64,000 nucleotides of DNA from Lacrimispora defluvii. Its GTDB lineage: Bacteria > Bacillota > Clostridia > Lachnospirales > Lachnospiraceae. This document shows, in pieces, positions 60,934 through 64,000 of the stretch. The translations under genes were made by a program, and so were the position numbers. How positions within the stretch are numbered: position 1 is the stretch's first letter; every line of letters starts with the position of its first letter. Location of the stretch: contig JAAOXG010000039.1 of assembly GCA_013036995.1 (NCBI GenBank), positions 124,001 to 188,000 of the forward strand. The letters are read 5' to 3'. The notes beneath the pieces were generated by a model. That model ran no database searches, was not told where the DNA came from, and saw only the letters and a list, made by a program, of their open reading frames with translations.

Positions 60934-62690
60934 GATATTAATTCCTCCTGACTAAGCTGTGACATTGCGATTTCCCTGTAAACACTGCAGGTTTGAAGCA
61001 GCTCTCTGTGTGTTCCTTTTCCAACTATCTTTCCTTCATCAAGAACAATGATCTGATCTGCATCCATAATTGTACCAATTCTCTGTGCAACAATCAGACT
61101 GGTGGCTCCCTGGGATTCCTTTTTAAGAGCAGTTCGTAACACACGGTCAGTTTTATAGTCCAGTGCAGAAAAGCTGTCATCAAAAATATAAATCTCCGGT
61201 TTTCGGCAGATGGCCCGGGCAATGGCAAGACGCTGTTTCTGTCCTCCTGATACATTGGTTCCTGCCTGTGCGATCTCCGCCTCATACTGATGTTCCATGT
61301 TCTCCACAAATTCACTGCCCTGCGCAGTCCTTACAGCCGATTTAATCTCTTCTGGCAGTGGTTTCTTCTTTCCATTATCACCAAATGCCACATTGCTGCT
61401 TACTGTCCCGCGGAACATTACTGCTTTCTGGGGTACATATCCAATCTTATTATGAAGAGCCTCCTGTGTATAATCCTTTACATTTACGCCATCAACCAGA
61501 ATCTCGCCTTCTGTTGCGTCATAAAACCTGGGAATCAGACTGATCAGCGTACTTTTTCCGCTTCCGGTAGAGCCGATAAATGCCACAGTCTCCCCTCTGC
61601 CTGCCTGAAAACTGATGTTTTCCAGAACATAGTCGGCAGCTCCCGGATATTGAAAGCTGACATTTTTAAATTCAATGGTTCCCCGGGCACCCATTACCCC
61701 ATCTTTTTTGTCTCCGTCCATAATAACCGGTTTTGTTTCAAGAACCTCATTAATACGTTTTGCAGAGACGGAGGCTCTTGGAAGAAGGATAAAAATCATT
61801 ACCAGCATCATAAAGGACATAATTACCTGAACCGCATAAGATGAAAATACCACCATGTTGGAGAATATCGTCAGCCGGTCCGTGGCCTGGGCGGCGTTAA
61901 TTAGATTTGCACCAATCCAGTAAATTGCCAGAGACAACCCGCTCATTAATGTAGCCATCATGGGCATCATAACAGCCATGCCGCGGTTGGTATATAACTG
62001 GGTGGCAGTCAGTTCATGATTGGCCTGTTCAAACTTCTCTTCCTGGTAATGCTCTGCATTATACGCTCTCACTACCCGTAAACCGGTTAAATTCTCTCTT
62101 GTAACCCGGTTTAAATTGTCCGTCAGCGACTGCATTTTTTTAAATTTGGGCATTATGAACATCATAATTGTTCCTATTACCACGACCATAATTCCGACTG
62201 CAACGCCCGTTGCCACAGTCCACTCATATCCTTTTCCTGCTATTTTTGTAATCGCCCAAACCACCATGATGGGAGCCTTAATAAGCATCTGAAGCCCCAT
62301 GGTAATAAGCATCTGAACCTGGGTGATATCATTGGTGGATCGGGTTATTAAACTGTCAGTAGAAAAGCGGTTAATTTCTTCCATGGAGAACGAATCTACT
62401 TTTGAGAACAAAAGACTTCTAAGCCTCTGGGAAAAAGAAGCTGCAATTCTGGCGGCAAAGAAACCGACTGCTACTGCAGAAACCAGGCTGCCCAAAGCAC
62501 AAACCAGCATTTTTGCTCCTGCAGCCCATATGTCTGCCATCTCACTGCCAGGAACCTGTGTCAGTCTGGTAATTTCTGACATATAGTCCGGAAGCTTTAA
62601 ATCCAGCCAGACCTGTGCAACAATAAATATCAGACTGGCAAAAACCTGTAGCCATTCTGCCTTTTTCAAACGTTTCAGTATATTTATCAT
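60930..62690 (-). CDS. ABC exporter subunit with degenerate ATPase site
   Basis: A 586-residue half-transporter: six membrane helices (about 15-300) and ATPase domain (about 340-580) with Walker A GSTGSGKST and signature VSGGQKQR. The Walker B segment reads IYIFDDSFSALD, with Asp where the catalytic Glu should be, and the H-loop His is Gln (VAQRIGT). This is the noncatalytic partner in TM287/288-like heterodimers. It overlaps the partner gene by ATGA. A MarR regulator gene precedes it, and a palindrome sits in the gap. Confidence 0.92.
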   Translation of the reverse strand: MINILKRLKKAEWLQVFASLIFIVAQVWLDLKLPDYMSEITRLTQVPGSEMADIWAAGAKMLVCALGSLVSAVAVGFFAARIAASFSQRLRSLLFSKVDSFSMEEINRFSTDSLITRSTNDITQVQMLITMGLQMLIKAPIMVVWAITKIAGKGYEWTVATGVAVGIMVVVIGTIMMFIMPKFKKMQSLTDNLNRVTRENLTGLRVVRAYNAEHYQEEKFEQANHELTATQLYTNRGMAVMMPMMATLMSGLSLAIYWIGANLINAAQATDRLTIFSNMVVFSSYAVQVIMSFMMLVMIFILLPRASVSAKRINEVLETKPVIMDGDKKDGVMGARGTIEFKNVSFQYPGAADYVLENISFQAGRGETVAFIGSTGSGKSTLISLIPRFYDATEGEILVDGVNVKDYTQEALHNKIGYVPQKAVMFRGTVSSNVAFGDNGKKKPLPEEIKSAVRTAQGSEFVENMEHQYEAEIAQAGTNVSGGQKQRLAIARAICRKPEIYIFDDSFSALDYKTDRVLRTALKKESQGATSLIVAQRIGTIMDADQIIVLDEGKIVGKGTHRELLQTCSVYREIAMSQLSQEELIS

Positions 62691-62723
62691 ATATGATCCT
62701 CCTCTTTACTAACTTCGTTATAT

Positions 62724-62738
62724 ACTAATAGTATTAGT
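62724..62738. promoter_or_regulatory. MarR-type palindrome upstream of the ABC exporter genes
   Basis: ACTAATAGTATTAGT is a perfect palindrome of 7-bp arms around one base, in the 88-base gap between the MarR and exporter genes. A related TTAGCTAA occurs upstream of marR near 63233-63240, so repression of both is likely. Confidence 0.6.
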
Positions 62739-62778
62739 TAATTCTGGTAAAATATGCAGCCGGTTAATCGGCCGCATA

Positions 62779-63207
62779 TTAATTAAACTCCTGGGGATTT
62801 CTTTCTGAGAGCTTCTTCATTATCCGAATCAACTCCGTCGCATCCGCTTCTCCCAGATACTCTAGCATGCTTCTTGTAATATTTAAAATCATATCAGAAT
62901 GCTTCTTCGCCTGTTCTTTTCCTGCTTCTGTCAGATCTACGAGAATTCTTCTGCGATCCTCTGTGTCAATCCTTCGGGTAATCAGGCCTTTTGCCTCCAG
63001 ACTATTCAGTGCTGCAGCGATTCTGGCAGAGGTGATTCCCATTTCGTTGCTGATTTCACTTGGAATAATACCGCCCTGACGCTTGGAGATATAAAAGAGC
63101 ATAAAATTTTCGCCATGCATGGAATCATGTATCTTCTTCTGCCCATTCATATGACGCATCTGGTGCATGATCTGCATATATTCACGGGCCAGGCTTGTAT
63201 AATCCAT
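62779..63207 (-). CDS. MarR-family repressor
   Basis: A 142-residue winged-helix dimer: GIIPSEISNEMGITSARIAAAL recognition region and the wing with the conserved DRR triple (RRIDTEDRRRILVDLTE). It heads the unit with the heterodimeric ABC exporter, the standard arrangement in which a drug ligand releases the repressor. The promoter upstream is strong. Confidence 0.92.
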   Translation of the reverse strand: MDYTSLAREYMQIMHQMRHMNGQKKIHDSMHGENFMLFYISKRQGGIIPSEISNEMGITSARIAAALNSLEAKGLITRRIDTEDRRRILVDLTEAGKEQAKKHSDMILNITRSMLEYLGEADATELIRIMKKLSERNPQEFN

Positions 63208-63249
63208 TTCGTCACCTTCTTATTTTGTTTTAATTAGCTAACACAGTTA

Positions 63250-63278
63250 ACTATATACACTATTAATTATTTTGTCAA
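63250..63278 (-). promoter_or_regulatory. Promoter of the MarR-ABC operon
   Basis: TTGACA (63278-63273), 17 bases, TATAGT (63255-63250) on the minus strand. Confidence 0.75.
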
Positions 63279-63296
63279 TACCTGTTTCTGATTTTT

Positions 63297-64000
63297 TTAT
63301 TTTTTGTTCAGGATATAACTGGTAACGGATTTAATATCTTTATTGTTTCCGGAATCATTGATTTCCTGACTGAGTTCATAATTTGTTATAAAGGTACCAT
63401 CCTTTTGCTGAAAACATACTTCAGCAATTAACTGGCCGCTGCCTCCGTCGTATTGGTCGGAAACGATTGTAATAATGTCCTTTAACCCATCATTATTAAA
63501 TCTTTAAACGAAACTGCTTCTACATCAACACTGTAAGGAAAGCCGTTGGTAAATTCGTAGAAAATATCCCCTTCTTCGTTGGTCAGATAAAAAACCACTG
63601 GTACATGATTTCCCTGTGTCAGCTTTCCAGATACAAATTTCACTTTTCCCCATGAATCCAGATCCACCAGAAAGGATTGATTCTCAATCGGTTCAAATCC
63701 TTCTATGTTTTTCAGGTTATCAGGAGCAAAGTCAAACCTGCCTTCAGGAATGGTCATTACCGTATCTTCCGATTTCTTAGTAATTGCAATTTCTGCAGTC
63801 ATTTCACTGGGGGATTTAAATGTGAGTTTCAGTGTACCCTCATTTCCCCTTGCATCATTTACAAGCACGCACTCTGCTGTATCTCCATCTGCAATTCCCT
63901 CAAATTGAGAATTGTCTATGTTGTAAGAAGGACTGCCGCCCACCGCTGTAATCTCTCCCCTAAGTCTGCCGTTGTAAATACCGGTAATCACAAACGTGAT
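63297..64000 (-). pseudogene. VCBS/FG-GAP-repeat protein, frameshifted, 5' end beyond the window
   Basis: The minus strand reads a protein rich in beta repeats up to AVSFKDL, then stops in frame at 63482. Adding one base near 63496 gives KDLNNDGLKDIITIVSD and continues to a stop at 63297 (ending TSYILNKK). The D-x-N-x-D-G pattern is the calcium-binding FG-GAP/VCBS motif, so a single-base deletion, real or a sequencing error, is likely. Probably a secreted or lipoprotein surface protein; its start is outside the window. Confidence 0.65.

Overview
The window looks like chromosome of an anaerobic, gut- or soil-type Lachnospiraceae clostridium (Lacrimispora/Enterocloster-like; inferred from gene content, moderate-to-low GC, strong AGGAGG-type ribosome sites and abundant GTG/TTG starts). 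It carries an [FeFe]-hydrogenase maturase (HydE), a rubredoxin-like protein, lactose/cellobiose-type PTS, MurNAc recycling genes, a molybdenum xanthine dehydrogenase, Amadori-product catabolism genes and many one-component regulators. No rRNA, tRNA or CRISPR array was seen. Most genes are on the minus strand in short regulator-plus-operon modules.

Layout. 0-5 kb: 5' part of a chemoreceptor, a solitary tyrosine recombinase, an ArsR-type regulator coupled to an MFS exporter, and a membrane diguanylate cyclase. 5-13.5 kb: a beta-glucoside module (PTS IIC, a small membrane protein, IIA, IIB, an AEC carrier and a small ORF), a divergent 6-phospho-beta-glucosidase, a LicR-like PRD activator whose promoter is a near copy of the PTS promoter, a probable type I toxin-antitoxin relic, and a two-repeat protein broken at a C8 tract. 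13.5-25.7 kb: YitT, HydE, TetR plus membrane protein, phosphoesterase, ferredoxin-type aldo/keto reductase, AraC regulator, a second diguanylate cyclase, DUF4865/LysR, a LytTR-DUF3021-methyltransferase operon and an internally deleted alpha/beta hydrolase. 25.7-33.4 kb: xanthine dehydrogenase (two subunits) behind a leader that reads as a variant purine riboswitch with a mutually exclusive terminator; then a rubredoxin-like protein, B3/B4 protein, EamA exporter and MocR regulator. 33.5-37.9 kb: murR-murQ-murP-mupG for N-acetylmuramic acid. 38-44 kb: two sulfur-trafficking operons, one with a split YeeE/YedE transporter, TusA, a thioredoxin-reductase fusion and rhodanese under a LysR regulator, the other with a DUF2087 regulator, a Cys-rich mini-protein and a second TusA. 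44-51 kb: aspartase with LysR; then RidA, amino-acid permease, PatB-type C-S lyase and peroxiredoxin under a YheO-type regulator. 51-57 kb: a fructosamine (fructose-asparagine/fructoselysine type) locus with a Dcu-family transporter and a GntR regulator. 57-64 kb: DsbA/FrnE-like protein, SDR, VOC protein, a MarR-controlled heterodimeric ABC exporter, and a frameshifted VCBS-repeat protein at the edge.

The strongest candidate for something new is the xanthine dehydrogenase leader: a purine-riboswitch fold keeping C74 but with U51 replaced by G and A73 by G, wired so that ligand binding should prevent termination. Other points are the paralogous PTS/regulator promoters, the toxin-antitoxin relic, and the two TusA-centred operons. 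Identities come from reading translated sequence and family knowledge; nothing was searched against a database.
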